From Cladosporium sp. IMV 00045 (lineage: Eukaryota; Ascomycota; Dothideomycetes; Cladosporiales; Cladosporiaceae), in the NCBI GenBank assembly GCA_001931905.2, contig MSJI02000877.1, positions 1 through 61,405 on the forward strand: 61,405 nt of DNA, in the 5' to 3' direction. Under the pieces are notes generated by a model. It searched no databases, was not told the DNA's origin, and saw nothing but the letters and a program-made list of their open reading frames with translations. This document shows, in pieces, positions 9,071 to 21,750 of this stretch. The translations under genes and the position numbers were made by a program. The first letter of the stretch is position 1, and the number at the start of each line of letters is the position of its first letter.

Positions 9071-9880
9071 GAAAAAGCTTGCCTCTCAATTGAGCGCAAG
9101 CTGAGTTGCTGAGTGATTCATGAGTCATACTACTTGATGCCTCCAACGTCTTTCATGTAGTTGTTGTTCTTGAATGGTATGTTGTCGGCCAGTCAGTTTC
9201 GAGAAAGCAAAGTCACGCACTGTTCTCCATCACGACCACTGTCTTTCAAAAGCCATCAAGTATTTTGCAGTACCTCAAGCTGTTGAATGTGCCTGTGCCT
9301 TGGATGGCCTCCTTAGAATTACACCTCGTGCTTCCTTGTCTATCAGTAATCTGCAAGCTCCTTAGACATCGAGTATCTCATCGATTGTTGCTTGTTCGAT
9401 GTGGTGTATTGGATGTTGATTGATCGGTTGATGATGCCAGTCGGCTTTTGACTGTGGGGCTCGCGTTTTTGCCCCTCAAGTGGCGTCTCATCAACCCGTC
9501 GCGCAATACGGAGGTAGTAATGACCTGAAACCGAAAACATACATAAATCTTGTAGCGTCAGGAAAAATACTAAGTGAATTCCATCGACATCACATTTCTT
9601 CTGACCACCAAATCCTACTGCTATTCGAGGAAGGCACCATGCACTCGAGGAGTGGAGTTCGTTATCGAAATCAACAATCTCACACACGTCGTAATGACAT
9701 CAAACTTGCTACAACATCAATGAGGTCACAATACTGAGAAAATGATGAGGGTATGAACGCTAGGAATTGCATGCAGGGCCAGAAGCTAGGTTGCCTTTTA
9801 TTTTCATCTCTTCAAGCAGGAACTCACTCTTCCCTCTTACAATTGATCAACCGACAAAAACAAGTTTGACTGCAGCAAAT
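9071..9880. other. Intergenic region, no gene seen
   Basis: About 800 bp between same-strand genes. Overlapping short ORFs on both strands have no recognisable content. The last part before 9881 is the presumed promoter and leader of the dehydrogenase gene. Confidence 0.5.
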
Positions 9881-10866
9881 ATGTCCAAGGAAGAACTCGC
9901 CCCTACCGCCTACCCGGCATGGATCACCAAGCAGGACCAGACTGGCTCCGCAGGTCTGGAGAAGCATCTCGACCCTCCCGCCGCCTTCACTCAGCTCGAG
10001 TACTGGGACCAGCAGGGCAAGCCTTATCTCAAGGAGTACGAGGGCCGTGGTCTTCTGGAGGGCAAGGCTGCCCTCATCACTGGAGGTGACAGTGGTATCG
10101 GCCGCTCTGTAGCCATCCTAATGGCTCGCGAGGGTGCCGATGTCACTATCTGCTACCTCCCCGAAGAGAAGGAAGATGCGGATTGGACTATCAAGCAAAT
10201 CGAGAAGGCAGGCCGCAAGGGACACGGTATCGATCTTGATCTCAAGCAAAACGGCAACTGCAAGAAGGTCGTCGATGAGCACATGAAGGTCCACAACAGA
10301 CTGAACATTCTCGTCAGCAATGGTTCGTCACTTGGGAAACATATCATGTCTTCTGAATGTACAACTTGCTAACACCCTTTACAGCTGCCATGCAAGAGAT
10401 GTGCCTTGACCACAAGGATATCGACCTCGACTCTGTCCAGAACACCTTCCAGCTCAACATCATTGGCATGATGGCTATTGCGAAATACGCCATCGCCCAA
10501 ATGCCTCGCGGTTCCGTGATCATCAACTCCGGCTCCGTTGCCGGATACATGGGCAACCCCACCCTTGTCGACTACTCAGCAACTAAGGGCGCTATCTCAG
10601 CCTACACTCGCGCTCTGGCACAGCAGCAAGCCCCCAAGGGCATTCGCGTGAACTGCGTCGCTCCCGGTATCATCTGGACGCCCCTGCAGCCAGCTACCAA
10701 GGGAACCAAGCCTGAAGACATGGAGGGTCTGGGATCCCAGTCACCGCCCATGAAGAGGCCCGGTATGCCCGTTGAGGTTGCCACCGCGTACATTTACCTG
10801 GCGACTTCCACCTACACCACTGGCGAGACGACTCACGTCACTGGTGGCCTTGAGGTCCAGGGTTAA
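9881..10866 (+). CDS. Short-chain dehydrogenase/reductase (glucose/ribitol dehydrogenase-like)
   Basis: Spliced 9881-10322 and 10385-10866 (62-bp intron), 307 aa; the joint gives ILVSNAAMQEM, matching the family's NNA region with Ser for the first Asn. NAD(P)-dependent oxidoreductase with the cofactor loop TGGDSGIG (67-74), catalytic S198, Y211 and K215 (DYSATKGA), and PGxxxTPL after the active site. The about 60-residue N-terminal extension with YPAWITKQ and a YWDQQGKPYL-like stretch is typical of the subgroup related to bacterial general-stress dehydrogenases, for which the substrate is generally unknown. Intronless reading would stop at 10372. Codon use is biased to C-ending codons, suggesting good expression. 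The start is the first ATG in frame; the longer frame begins at a TTG. Confidence 0.9.
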
Positions 10867-12534
<1,668 letters not shown>

Positions 12535-13760
12535 CTGGTCTACCAGCACGCGAGGTTTTGCGGCCTGTCAGCGAGGCGTGTGGTGTTGGGGTACCGGGAT
12601 AGAGGCCTGGTGTTTTACCCGGGTAGACGGCTTACGATTTTAAGATTTGGTATGATTCTCACTCTACTATTTGATTCGCTTCACAGCAGGTTCTCCCTTT
12701 TACCGCGCGACCGCCTTGCTTCGATATCGCAATGATTTGTAACCAGCCTCACGTCATTTGCACGTGGGTGGTCAATTCTTGCCTGACATTCCTGGAAGTT
12801 CTTGATTATCGTGGATTTACGTACAGCGGAGCCGATTGACCTGACGCTTCTCGGGCATAGCAGCAAAATCTACTGTCGGAACACAGCCTTGTCATTGAGT
12901 TGAGCGCTTCCACCGTCCAGGACCATACGGAGCAAATGCTACGTTCTCTTGCAACGCGTCCATGTAATCAGACCCAGGTGTTCATGCACGAAGCCAGCGT
13001 GCTTGTCAGAGCTCGTACCACATTCGATTGAAAAAGGCACCACCCAAATCGCACGACCACACATGCGTTGCAACAGCCATGTCGTAAGCACCGAAGCCAC
13101 TTCATGCTATTTCAGCCCTACGAAGACATCCTGGCGACAGAGATCGGCTAAAAGCAACATTCGAAAATGACACTTGCTCATAAAGTCAAAGCTGTGGCGT
13201 GTAGCAGTCGAGGCGCAGCTCAGCGCCGGTGGGGAGATGTGTTCTATGGTTTGATGAAAGCTTGAAAGGTAACACCACAGCTCTATACATAGGATGTCAG
13301 GTGATCTGAATGCACACTTCTCGCGTTTCTCGCATCTACCTTCTTCGACTGGATTTGCGAATGATGAGATGGGCGTTTCTCGTATCGAGGGTCTGGTGAT
13401 GGCACCTTGCCATGTGGCGCGTGAGGACACGTGCGGTGGTCGTACGGTATCCATGTCTCGCTGGTGTTGAATTGGTATTCGGTCGAAGGCGGAGTGAAAG
13501 GGTGTTTCTATTGCTGGGTACAGCGGTGCCTCTGCTTGGGTTGTGACTTAAAGATGAGTCCCTCGATGGATAGGTATATAAGGGAGAGGAAACGTCCTGG
13601 CAGTCCGACATAATCATTACTCTTCTACACCAACATCTTCAATAACATTGTCAACCAGAGCGCATCAACAAGCACACTCGCTTCCAAACACCAGACTTCA
13701 AACACAACACAACACAACCAACCAAACCCAACCAAACCCACCACCAACCCACCACCAAAA
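12535..13760. other. Intergenic region upstream of the small secreted protein
   Basis: About 1.2 kb with only short overlapping ORFs on both strands and no family match. The last 200 bp hold a TATA box and an A/C-rich leader. Confidence 0.5.
13575..13582 (+). promoter_or_regulatory. TATA box of the small secreted protein gene
   Basis: TATATAAG, 178 bp before the ATG at 13761. The leader between them is A/C-rich with repeated AACCAAACCC, a composition typical of strongly expressed fungal genes. Confidence 0.55.
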
Positions 13761-14207
13761 ATGCAACTCACCAACCTCCTCCCCATCCTCACCCTCGCCC
13801 TCACCAGCACCACCGCGCTCGCCAACCCCGTCCCCGTCCCCGCCAACGGCGTCTCGGACTCCCTCCAAAAACAAATCCAAACCCTCGAAATAACCATCGT
13901 CAACATAACTGGCGACATTGTGCAAAATCTCCCCGGCCTCAGGACCGACTACGCCTCCGGAACGAAGCAATTCGGCTCCCTGGTCAGCGGCCTGCAAGGC
14001 CCACAGCCCTGCTCGCCGTTCACGCCTGGCCAGCCGGAGACAAAAGACCAGGCGGTGGCGAGTCTGCAGAAGAGTAATTTGGCACTCATGCAGTTGTCTT
14101 TGGACCTTTTGGATCCGAGTAAGAAAGTGGCCAAGGGCGATTTTCATGCGGATGTTTGTGGGGCTTGGGCGTATTTTAATGCGGTGGGGAAGTTCGTGGG
14201 TGCTTGA
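13761..14207 (+). CDS. Small secreted protein, 148 aa
   Basis: A single exon. Residues 1-21 are a clear signal peptide (hydrophobic core LLPILTLALTSTTALA, likely cleavage after ALA). The mature part of about 127 residues has only two cysteines (PQPCSPF and ADVCGAW), one N-glycosylation site (NIT) and mostly amphipathic helix-like sequence, so it may be a small helical secreted protein with one disulfide. No known domain recognised; the pattern recalls hydrophobic-surface-binding or effector-like proteins but no motif supports a name. Cytosine-rich codons early in the gene and the TATA promoter suggest regulated, possibly high expression. Confidence 0.75.
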   Translation: MQLTNLLPILTLALTSTTALANPVPVPANGVSDSLQKQIQTLEITIVNITGDIVQNLPGLRTDYASGTKQFGSLVSGLQGPQPCSPFTPGQPETKDQAVASLQKSNLALMQLSLDLLDPSKKVAKGDFHADVCGAWAYFNAVGKFVGA

Positions 14208-14637
14208 TTTGATTGATTGATGGGAGGGGGTAGGGGGTGGGGGGTTTGGGGTGGATGAGACGGGTTGGAGATTGGGATGAGGAGGGCGGCAGGCGGATGG
14301 GGTCTCTTTGGCGATGGCATCTCTTCATGCTTTTTGACGCGTTGCTTCTGTGTGCTGCTTTTGGTTGTATGGTTGATTGCAATTGGTGGTTTTCGGACCG
14401 GCGGTCTGGCATTTACACTCATTGGATAGATCGGTGCATATTGTACATTGGACAGCATGTTTTTTCCAAAGCCATTGAATTCACATTTTGCGGGGTGTTC
14501 CAAGTATTGAGATCAATATGCAAGAGGAGCCGTAATCAAGAAGCCAAGTTAAAAAACATTCATTCAATCAGTACGACCTTGATAATCTTCTCGTGCTCGT
14601 GCATATAAAGTCGTGTACGTGATACACTCAGCTGGAT
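14208..14637. other. Convergent 3' flanks, no gene seen
   Basis: G-rich stretch at 14220-14300 and then ordinary sequence. Short ORFs on both strands are mutual shadows. Confidence 0.5.
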
Positions 14638-16578
14638 CTATTCCTTCTTGATCGCGTCAAGAGCAGTCTCGAACACACCCTTCAGCGCCGCCGTGTCTTC
14701 CAGCCCAATGCTGAAACGAACCAAGTCGGCGTCGCAACCGTAGGACGCCGCCCAGTCCAGCTCCATGAAATGGGCCAGAATGACGAACGGCGAGCTGAGC
14801 GTGAAATTCGTGCCCAGACTGGGTCCCTTCTGCGTGTTCAGGTGATCGTAGAACGTCTCGGCATCCTCCATGCTGTAGAAGGTGCAGCTGAGCAGACCGC
14901 CGTAACCGCCTTCCGGCAGCTTGCACTGCTCGTAGTATTCCTTGGTGTCGCCGAACTTGGGATAGTTGACCTGCTTGATGCGCGGGTGGGCGCGGAGGGT
15001 GTCGGCGATGACTTCGGCGTTGTGGTTGATGCGGTGCAGGCGGCTGACGAAGTCGCGGGAATTGCGCTCGAGGTACACGCTGTCCTCTTCGAACTGGTTG
15101 TCCTCGTACTCCTCGGCGAGGACTTCCTTCAGGCGTGCGTAGTAGCGGCCTTGAGGGTTGAGGATCATGGCGCCGCCCATGACGTTGCTGTCGCCGCTGA
15201 AGACTTTGGTCAAGCTGCTGACGACGATGTCGGCGTAGGGCAGGACGTGGATGTTGAGGAAATTTCCGATCGTCTCGTCCACTACGATACCGAAGTCGTA
15301 CTTGTCAGCTAGCTCGCGGATCCGTTTGAGGTTGGGACTGCGGAGGAGAGGGTTGCCGGGGAACTCGCAGAAGACAGCGAGGTATCGTTCTCCAGACTCC
15401 AGACGCTTCTCGAGGTCGTCAAGTTCCGATTGTGATGAGAGGCCATAGAAGAGAGCGCCAGGTCCCCATTTCTCGAGAATCTTCAAGGTGTCGACATATG
15501 GGAAGCCGTACATGATACTCTTCATCTCTCCCCTAGCAAGGCGCATGGTCCTGTGGGCGGTGAATATTGCGTTCATGCCACATGAGTGGAGGTATACGTC
15601 ATCGACTGAGAATCCAGGTACGTCTCGTGAGCGTTCATGTGTAGGGTCAGCGGGGTGCTGAAGGGATTCCGGAAGGTCGACGTCAACAGTAAGTGATCCA
15701 GCAATTCTCTTGCGGATGGCGAGCTTGGCTTGCGATGCGAACTCCATGTTCAAGTTGCGACCAAATCTCTCTTCGACGAATTGGGCAAGATCCTGGATGC
15801 CTGCTTCTGGGGCCGATTCTTCTCCATTGGACTTTCCGTCGACCAAGGCATTGTGTTTGGTCACGTCGACAGAAGTATTGCGTTGGTAGCGGCGCGGACC
15901 CTTGGTCATACGGGGTGGCGAGCTACGGACTGCACTACGCTCGACCATAGAATCCTCATCGAAGGCCTTCTGGCAAAAGTCGGCACGACGACTGGAGATG
16001 CCATCACCAACGTGCTGCCAGTAAGTCTTCGCCGTCGGCCAGAGCTCACTAGGGTAGACGACAGCCGACAATCTAGGCAAAATCTTCTGTTGGTCGTTCA
16101 CGGGAGTTTTGTCCGGATGAGGAATGAAGTCGAGCTCGCGAATCCTGGAGTGATCCGCCTCAGGGTTTTGCTCGCGCAGGAAATCGATGCATCTCATGGC
16201 GCAACGCCGGGAGGGGAAGAGCATAGCCTTGTCGGTGTCTGGAGAAGCATGGCGAGAGACTATGCATCCGGCCAGCTTCTGAATTGAAGGGTGTATGAAA
16301 AAGCTGAAAAGCAGTTAGTAGGCTGTGTTGATGAATCGTTGGTTGATGTGCACAAACCGAGGATAACCACATTTCATTTTATCAACCACCCATTTTTCGC
16401 CCTTCTCGTAGCCAACGTTGGCTTCCCATGTTGGCAGAGAAACACTGACGGCCTGAGTAGGAAGAAGTGGTCAGTATTGCACAAGGGAGATATATTGACG
16501 GCCTTTACTCACGTGTGGCGTGTCTGGTGGGATGGTATTGCCAACGGTCTCGTTGAAAGGCAACAAAACGCCAGGCAT
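14638..16578 (-). CDS. STR2: Cystathionine gamma-synthase
   Basis: PLP enzyme joining cysteine to an activated homoserine to give cystathionine on the way to methionine. Three exons read from the minus strand: 16578-16513, 16452-16358 and 16303-14638 (introns of 60 and 54 bp, the second with a TACTAAC-type branch site), 608 aa. The first exon [19 protein letters not shown] and the junctions [11 protein letters not shown] and [15 protein letters not shown] match the conserved start of fungal enzymes of this type. The PLP lysine is K420 in SSLTKVFSG; the cofactor-binding D is in IVVDETIGN. Ortholog group of yeast STR2 and Neurospora met-7 by architecture. It shares a 368-bp divergent promoter with the Utp22 gene. 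Confidence 0.93.
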
Positions 16579-16946
16579 CTTGGGAAAGATTGTGAAGTAT
16601 GAGCCGGCAAACCAAGGGTGTTTGACGAGGAATAGAATAATAGTATGTCAAGTCTCACTTCTGAGATTCAATTGTGAGGACAGGAGGGAAAGATATCAGC
16701 GATCTCGGAGGCGTAGCACTTCGGCAATCTCGCTGTGTCATACAATTCGCAAAGAGCAGCCAGCCAGCCAGACCCTTGGGCCTTTTTGACTTTTTAGCTT
16801 CTTCTCTCTGTCGCTTCTCCGCCAAAAACTTCCATGGGCCGATCCGCGCTTGCAGCAGTAGCAGCAGCCCGCAGAGCTTGAGCCAAACCGAAAGTCCATA
16901 ACTTTTTGCGATTTGCGACCAAGGCTTTCGCTGTTCAGCATCCAAC
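16579..16946. promoter_or_regulatory. Divergent promoter between cystathionine gamma-synthase and Utp22
   Basis: The only 368 bp between the two start codons, so control elements are probably shared. No binding site could be assigned with confidence. Confidence 0.5.
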
Positions 16947-19900
16947 ATGGCGCTTACTGGAAACAAGAGGAGAAAGATCGATCATGTGTCTTCCGGAGAC
17001 GAGGAAGATGACAGCGCATCATTCGCCTCTTTCGACGACGCTGAAACCCAAGAAAATGCAGAAGATATGAGTGAGGATGAGATGGAGGATGATCATGTAA
17101 TGCAAGATGGCAGCGAAGAAGAGGAGGAAGATGATGAAGATGGCGACGAAAGTGCCTCCGAGGACGAAGCATCGACGGGCAAAGAGGACAAGCAAACGAA
17201 CGGCTCCGTCAAGCCCACCAAGCAACAGCTTGCCGCTCAGATTGGACGACAGACTGGACGAACCTCTGCGAAGGACGCCCTCGCCTCCGGCGCCAGCGCA
17301 TTCACTTCTGGCACCTTCAAGAGTAACATGTTCAAGTTGCAGGTCGACGAGCTTCTTGAAAATATCAGACCAAGGCACGGCAAGCGCGAGAAGGCGGCTG
17401 AGGAAGCACTGCATGCCCTCAAGAAGACCATCGAGCAAATTCCCGCAAGAGCTCCTCAGGACATAGAGCAGGCAGAGCGCAGTTTGACAAAGGAAAAGAT
17501 CGCAATCCCATTCCCGGATCCTCGCCCTCCGAAAGATGCCAAGTACAAGCTGGAGTATGCGAAGCCAGCGAACATCAATGTAGTCGGTAGCCACGCCCTT
17601 CAAACTTCGAACAGGGCCAGAGACTCTGCGGAGTTGGACATGGTGATCCAGATGCCAGCTTCGTTGTTCCAAGAGAAAGACTATCTCAATCACCGCTTCT
17701 TCTACAAGCGCGCCTACTACATTGCGTGCCTTGCTGCCGGGTTGAAAAAGTCCCACGCCAAAGAATTCACTGTTCGCTTCCAGGAAATGCACGGCAATGC
17801 TTTGAACCCAATCATCGCTATTGCCCCCAAGCAGCCCACAGGCGACAAGGCCGAGCAGAAGCCCGCCTTGAAGTGGCAAATCAACATTGTACCCGCAGTG
17901 GCTCCTGACGTCTTCCCGGCAGAGAAGCTTGCCCTGGACCGGAATTGTGTCAGGAGTGCAGAAACTGCCGACGGCACCGCAGTCCAAGCGCCAACTCCCT
18001 TCTACAACTCCACGCTCAGATCGAACATGCTTGTCACTCCCTACCTCAAACTTCTTCACAAAGCGGCAACTAGCTGCTCGGCATTCCGCGATGCATGCTT
18101 GTTAGGATCATCATGGCTGCGACAGCGTGGTTTCGGCTCGAACATTGCTATGGGAGGCTTTGGCAACTTTGAATGGAGCGCTCTCATGGCGGCACTACTG
18201 TCTGGAGGCGGCCCCGGTGGCAAGCCTATACTGAGTGGCGGTTACAGCAGCTATCAACTGCTCAAAGCTACCCTTCAGTTGCTCGCAATCAAGGATCTCA
18301 GCCGTCAGCCTTTCACCATTGGCACTTCTACGTCGACACCTAAACTTCAAGACGGCTCGCCTGTCGTTTGGGACGAAGACAGGCAGCACAATATCCTGTA
18401 CAAGATGACGCCTTGGTCGTACAAGCTCCTCCAGTCAGCAGCTAAAGCGACACTTTCAATGCTTGCCGACCAAAAGTTTGATGCATTTGAGTCAACTTTC
18501 ATCCTGCGCACAGACAACACTTTGATGCGATTCGACATCTCTCTGGAGCTGGACCAGGCGGCGTTGGCGAAAGCGGACCCGAAGAAGCCCTCTGACATCC
18601 AGCAGGCTCTTCGAAAGTTGTACCAAACCCTGCAGCGAGGTCTTGGTGACAGAGTCACCTTGATCGATATTCGACAGCCCTCTTCGGGATCATGGGACAT
18701 TGGCACAGCGAGGCCAAACCAACTCACCAAAGGAAACGTCACGGTTGGAATCGTCATCAACTCAGAGCACGTGAACCGAACAGTCGACCACGGCCCTTCT
18801 GCTGAGAACAAAGCCGAGGCCGCATCTTTCCGCAAGTTCTGGGGTGAAAAGGCTGAATTGCGTCGTTTCAAGGATGGCAGCATCTTGGAGAGTCTGATCT
18901 GGGCTCCCTCGGAAAGTGGTGTGACTGTCTTGGAGCAAGTCACACGTTACTTGCTCCAGCGTCACTTCAGCTCTGCCGTGGAGCAAAGCGCCAAGTTTGC
19001 GGGCGATGAGTTCTCTCGCATGGTTCGCAATGGAACCACCAACACGCCGTTCGAGCCTTTGATGGAGGCATACAAGAAGCTCGAGCGTGACCTGAGGGAC
19101 TTGGAAGAGGTTCCTCTGACTATTCGCCAGCTAATGCCGGCTGATGCCCAGCTTCGCTTTGCTTCGATAGACGCTCCCATGGCTGGGCGTGCTTCGCAGC
19201 AGACCAAGCCCGCAGATGTCACTATGCAATTCGAAGGCTCGAACCGCTGGCCCGACGACCTCGTCGCGATCCAGAGGACGAAAATCGCTTTCCTCCTGAA
19301 GTTCAGCGAACTCCTAGAGGAGAGCGTCGAAGGCCTCACCACCCGCGTGGGCCTTGAGAACGAAGACACCGACGTCTTCAACCAAGGCTTCCTCGACGTC
19401 ACGTACGACTCCGGCGCATCCTTCCGCCTGCGCATCCACCACGAGCGCGAGCAAAGCTTCCTCGAGCGGCAACTCAAAGACAAGACCGTCGACCCGAAGA
19501 GCAGAGAGCTGGCTGCTCTGGCACTAGCCAAGTACAAACGCGACTCCCTCACCACGCCCGCGCACACGCAAGCCATCGCCCAGCTCTGCAGCCGCTTCCC
19601 AGCCCTGAGCGGCACCCTGCGCCTGACGAAGAAATGGTTCGCCTCGCACCTGCTCTCCAACCACATCGCGGAAGAAGTCATCGAACTCCTCGTCGCCCGC
19701 ACCTTCGTGCAGCCCTGGCCCTGGACCGCGCCCAGCAGCGTGCAGACGGGCTTCCTGCGCTCTCTCCTCTGGATTTCCCGCTGGGACTGGCGCGCCGAGC
19801 CTCTCATCGTCGACCTCAATGCCGGCAGCGGTGGCGGCAGCGAGCTCTCCCAAGCAGACCTGCAATCCATCCGCACCCGCTTCTCCGCCTGGCGCAACCT

Positions 19901-20537
19901 CGACCCCTCTCTCAACCGCCTCGCCCTCTTCGCAGCTTCCTCCGCCTCCCCCGACGGCTCCAGCTGGACAGACAACGCGCAGCCCTCCAAAGTCGCCGCC
20001 GGGCGCATGTCCGCGCTCGCACGCGCCGCCGTCTCCGCCGTCGAAAACCAGGCCCTGTCCTCTTTCAACCCCGCATCCCTCTTCTCCTCCCCCCTGCACG
20101 ACTACGATTTCGTCCTCCACCTCAGCCCCACCGCCACAGGGCGCAAGCGCAAGTCCAGCAAAGCCGGCACGCAGTTCAAGAACCTCGAACTCGATGTTGC
20201 GGAAGATTCTAGCGCGCTGAGCGGGTACGACGCCGTCTCAGCTTTCCTGGGCGAACTGGAAACTCTCTTCGGTTCGGCGGTGGTGTTTTTCGCGAATTTG
20301 AATCCGAGCGAGGGGAGGCCTGTGATTGCGGGATTGTGGAATCCGGTTGTCTGTGGGAGGAGGGGGTGGAAGGTCAATTTGGCTTATTCGACGGTGCCGG
20401 TTAGGGTTAAGGGGGATGGAGAGGGTGAGGAAGCTGGTGAGGGGGTGGTGGCGGAGTTGAACAAGGAGGGGATCTTGATGGAGATGGCGAGGTTGGGTGG
20501 GGATTTGGTGGGGAGGGTTGAGGTGAATCGATCTTGA
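16947..20537 (+). CDS. UTP22: Utp22/Nrap, U3 snoRNP (SSU processome) protein
   Basis: Ribosome biogenesis factor of the small-subunit processome in the nucleolus. A single exon of 1196 aa, in the usual size range for fungal Utp22. The first 75 residues are highly acidic (E/D/S-rich), then the Nrap region: NINVVGSHALQT and AELDMVIQMP (about 210-235, the inactive nucleotidyltransferase-like fold), DYLNHRFFYKRAYYIACLA, LGSSWLRQRGFG, GGFGNFEWSALMAALLSGG, FRKFWGEKAELRRFKDGSILE, FLLKFSELLEE and the C-terminal PVIAGLWNPVVCGRRGWKVN. Late sequence has strong C bias, then G-rich at the end. Start is the first ATG after the divergent promoter. Convergent with clpP. Confidence 0.94.
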   Translation: MALTGNKRRKIDHVSSGDEEDDSASFASFDDAETQENAEDMSEDEMEDDHVMQDGSEEEEEDDEDGDESASEDEASTGKEDKQTNGSVKPTKQQLAAQIGRQTGRTSAKDALASGASAFTSGTFKSNMFKLQVDELLENIRPRHGKREKAAEEALHALKKTIEQIPARAPQDIEQAERSLTKEKIAIPFPDPRPPKDAKYKLEYAKPANINVVGSHALQTSNRARDSAELDMVIQMPASLFQEKDYLNHRFFYKRAYYIACLAAGLKKSHAKEFTVRFQEMHGNALNPIIAIAPKQPTGDKAEQKPALKWQINIVPAVAPDVFPAEKLALDRNCVRSAETADGTAVQAPTPFYNSTLRSNMLVTPYLKLLHKAATSCSAFRDACLLGSSWLRQRGFGSNIAMGGFGNFEWSALMAALLSGGGPGGKPILSGGYSSYQLLKATLQLLAIKDLSRQPFTIGTSTSTPKLQDGSPVVWDEDRQHNILYKMTPWSYKLLQSAAKATLSMLADQKFDAFESTFILRTDNTLMRFDISLELDQAALAKADPKKPSDIQQALRKLYQTLQRGLGDRVTLIDIRQPSSGSWDIGTARPNQLTKGNVTVGIVINSEHVNRTVDHGPSAENKAEAASFRKFWGEKAELRRFKDGSILESLIWAPSESGVTVLEQVTRYLLQRHFSSAVEQSAKFAGDEFSRMVRNGTTNTPFEPLMEAYKKLERDLRDLEEVPLTIRQLMPADAQLRFASIDAPMAGRASQQTKPADVTMQFEGSNRWPDDLVAIQRTKIAFLLKFSELLEESVEGLTTRVGLENEDTDVFNQGFLDVTYDSGASFRLRIHHEREQSFLERQLKDKTVDPKSRELAALALAKYKRDSLTTPAHTQAIAQLCSRFPALSGTLRLTKKWFASHLLSNHIAEEVIELLVARTFVQPWPWTAPSSVQTGFLRSLLWISRWDWRAEPLIVDLNAGSGGGSELSQADLQSIRTRFSAWRNLDPSLNRLALFAASSASPDGSSWTDNAQPSKVAAGRMSALARAAVSAVENQALSSFNPASLFSSPLHDYDFVLHLSPTATGRKRKSSKAGTQFKNLELDVAEDSSALSGYDAVSAFLGELETLFGSAVVFFANLNPSEGRPVIAGLWNPVVCGRRGWKVNLAYSTVPVRVKGDGEGEEAGEGVVAELNKEGILMEMARLGGDLVGRVEVNRS

Positions 20538-20828
20538 ATTCCGATGTTGATGCATGAGGTGCAAGAGATGGGGTTCATGTAGGCAGAATTGTAAGATGAG
20601 GTGTATTTTTTTTTGTACATGAGGTCCTTTATTGGTTTGTTTCTACCAATTGGTTGGCCGGTTTTCTCTTTTCATTCGTTGTACAATGTTGTTGTGTTCA
20701 TACATACCTTACACATGAGAAAGGCGGAACTTGGGGTTCTTTCCATATGGATCCCCTGTTCATCAAAACGCGAGCGGCGCCTCTTCACTCACACATGCTC
20801 TATCTTTTCTTCCTCACTGCTTCCCTCA

Positions 20829-21750
20829 TCACTTCGCCTCCCCACCCTCCCTCCTCTCCAACACCCGATCAACAATCCCCCACTCCAACGCCTCCTGCGC
20901 GCCCATGAAGAAATCCCTCTCCATCACCCTCTCGATCTCCTTCAAACTATGCTCCTTGGTCAAATGCCGCTTATAGATCAAATTCAATTGCTCCCTGACC
21001 CTCAGAATCTCTTTGGCGTGGATCGCAATATCGCTCGCCTGCCCGCTATAACCACCAGAAACCTGATGCACCATGATGCGCGAGTGAGGCAGCACGAAGC
21101 GCTGGCCCGGCGCGCCGCCGCAGAGCAGCAGGCTGCCCATCGAGGCCGCCTGGCCCAGGCAGATGGTCGTTACCGGCGAGCGGATGTATTGCATTGTGTC
21201 GTAGATTGCGAGCCCGGCGGTCACGCTGCCGCCGGGGGAGTTGATGTAGAGCGAGATGGGTTTGGTGGGGTTGTCGGCTTCGAGGAAGAGGAGTTGGGCG
21301 ACTATCGAGGCGGAGAGCACTTCTTCCACTTCGCCGTTGAGGCAGATGATGCGCTCTTTCAGGAGGCGGGAGAAGATGTCGGCTGGGAGGGTTAGTTGGT
21401 TAGTCAGGGTGGTTCGCTCTGGCTTGGTTTGGATTGGGTGGGCTGCGAAAGTGGGTGCGTACAAGTGTGCCAGCCGCCTCCCTGCAAGGTCAGTATTTGG
21501 ATTTTGATGACATATCTGATCGATCGAGTGTCAGGACGCGACTTACGACTGTTTCCGTTACGAAAGGCATGGGCAATGCCGAGGTGGGCTGTTTCTGCTG
21601 CGATTGTTGGTGTTGCGCAGTCGCAGATGCAGCGATGGCGGCATTGTGAGGAGCGAATGGAGGGAGGCCGGAGAGGTTGCGGATGCTTCGTGCAGCTATG
21701 GAGGGTGTTGATCGCAGTGCGCGAAGACTTGATCTGGTAAGAGGTTCCAT
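20829..21750 (-). CDS. CLPP: Mitochondrial ATP-dependent Clp protease proteolytic subunit
   Basis: Serine protease of the mitochondrial matrix. Three exons on the minus strand: 21750-21547, 21481-21463 (19 bp) and 21382-20829, introns 65 and 80 bp, 258 aa. The microexon restores [24 protein letters not shown]; skipping it breaks the frame. Residues 1-57 are Arg/Ser/Ala/Gln-rich with little acid, a likely matrix-targeting presequence. The catalytic triad is S155 (GQAASMGS), H180 (IMVHQ) and D231 (ERDFF). The upstream-frame start within intron 2 (21464) is an artefact. A ClpX partner would be encoded elsewhere. clpP is absent from S. cerevisiae but present in filamentous fungi. Confidence 0.93.

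Noticed and set aside
17019..20120. Large antisense ORFs within the Utp22 gene (17019-18059, 18962-20068, 19524-20120)
   Set aside because: They are shadows of a well supported 1196-aa gene with high third-position bias; translations are low complexity.
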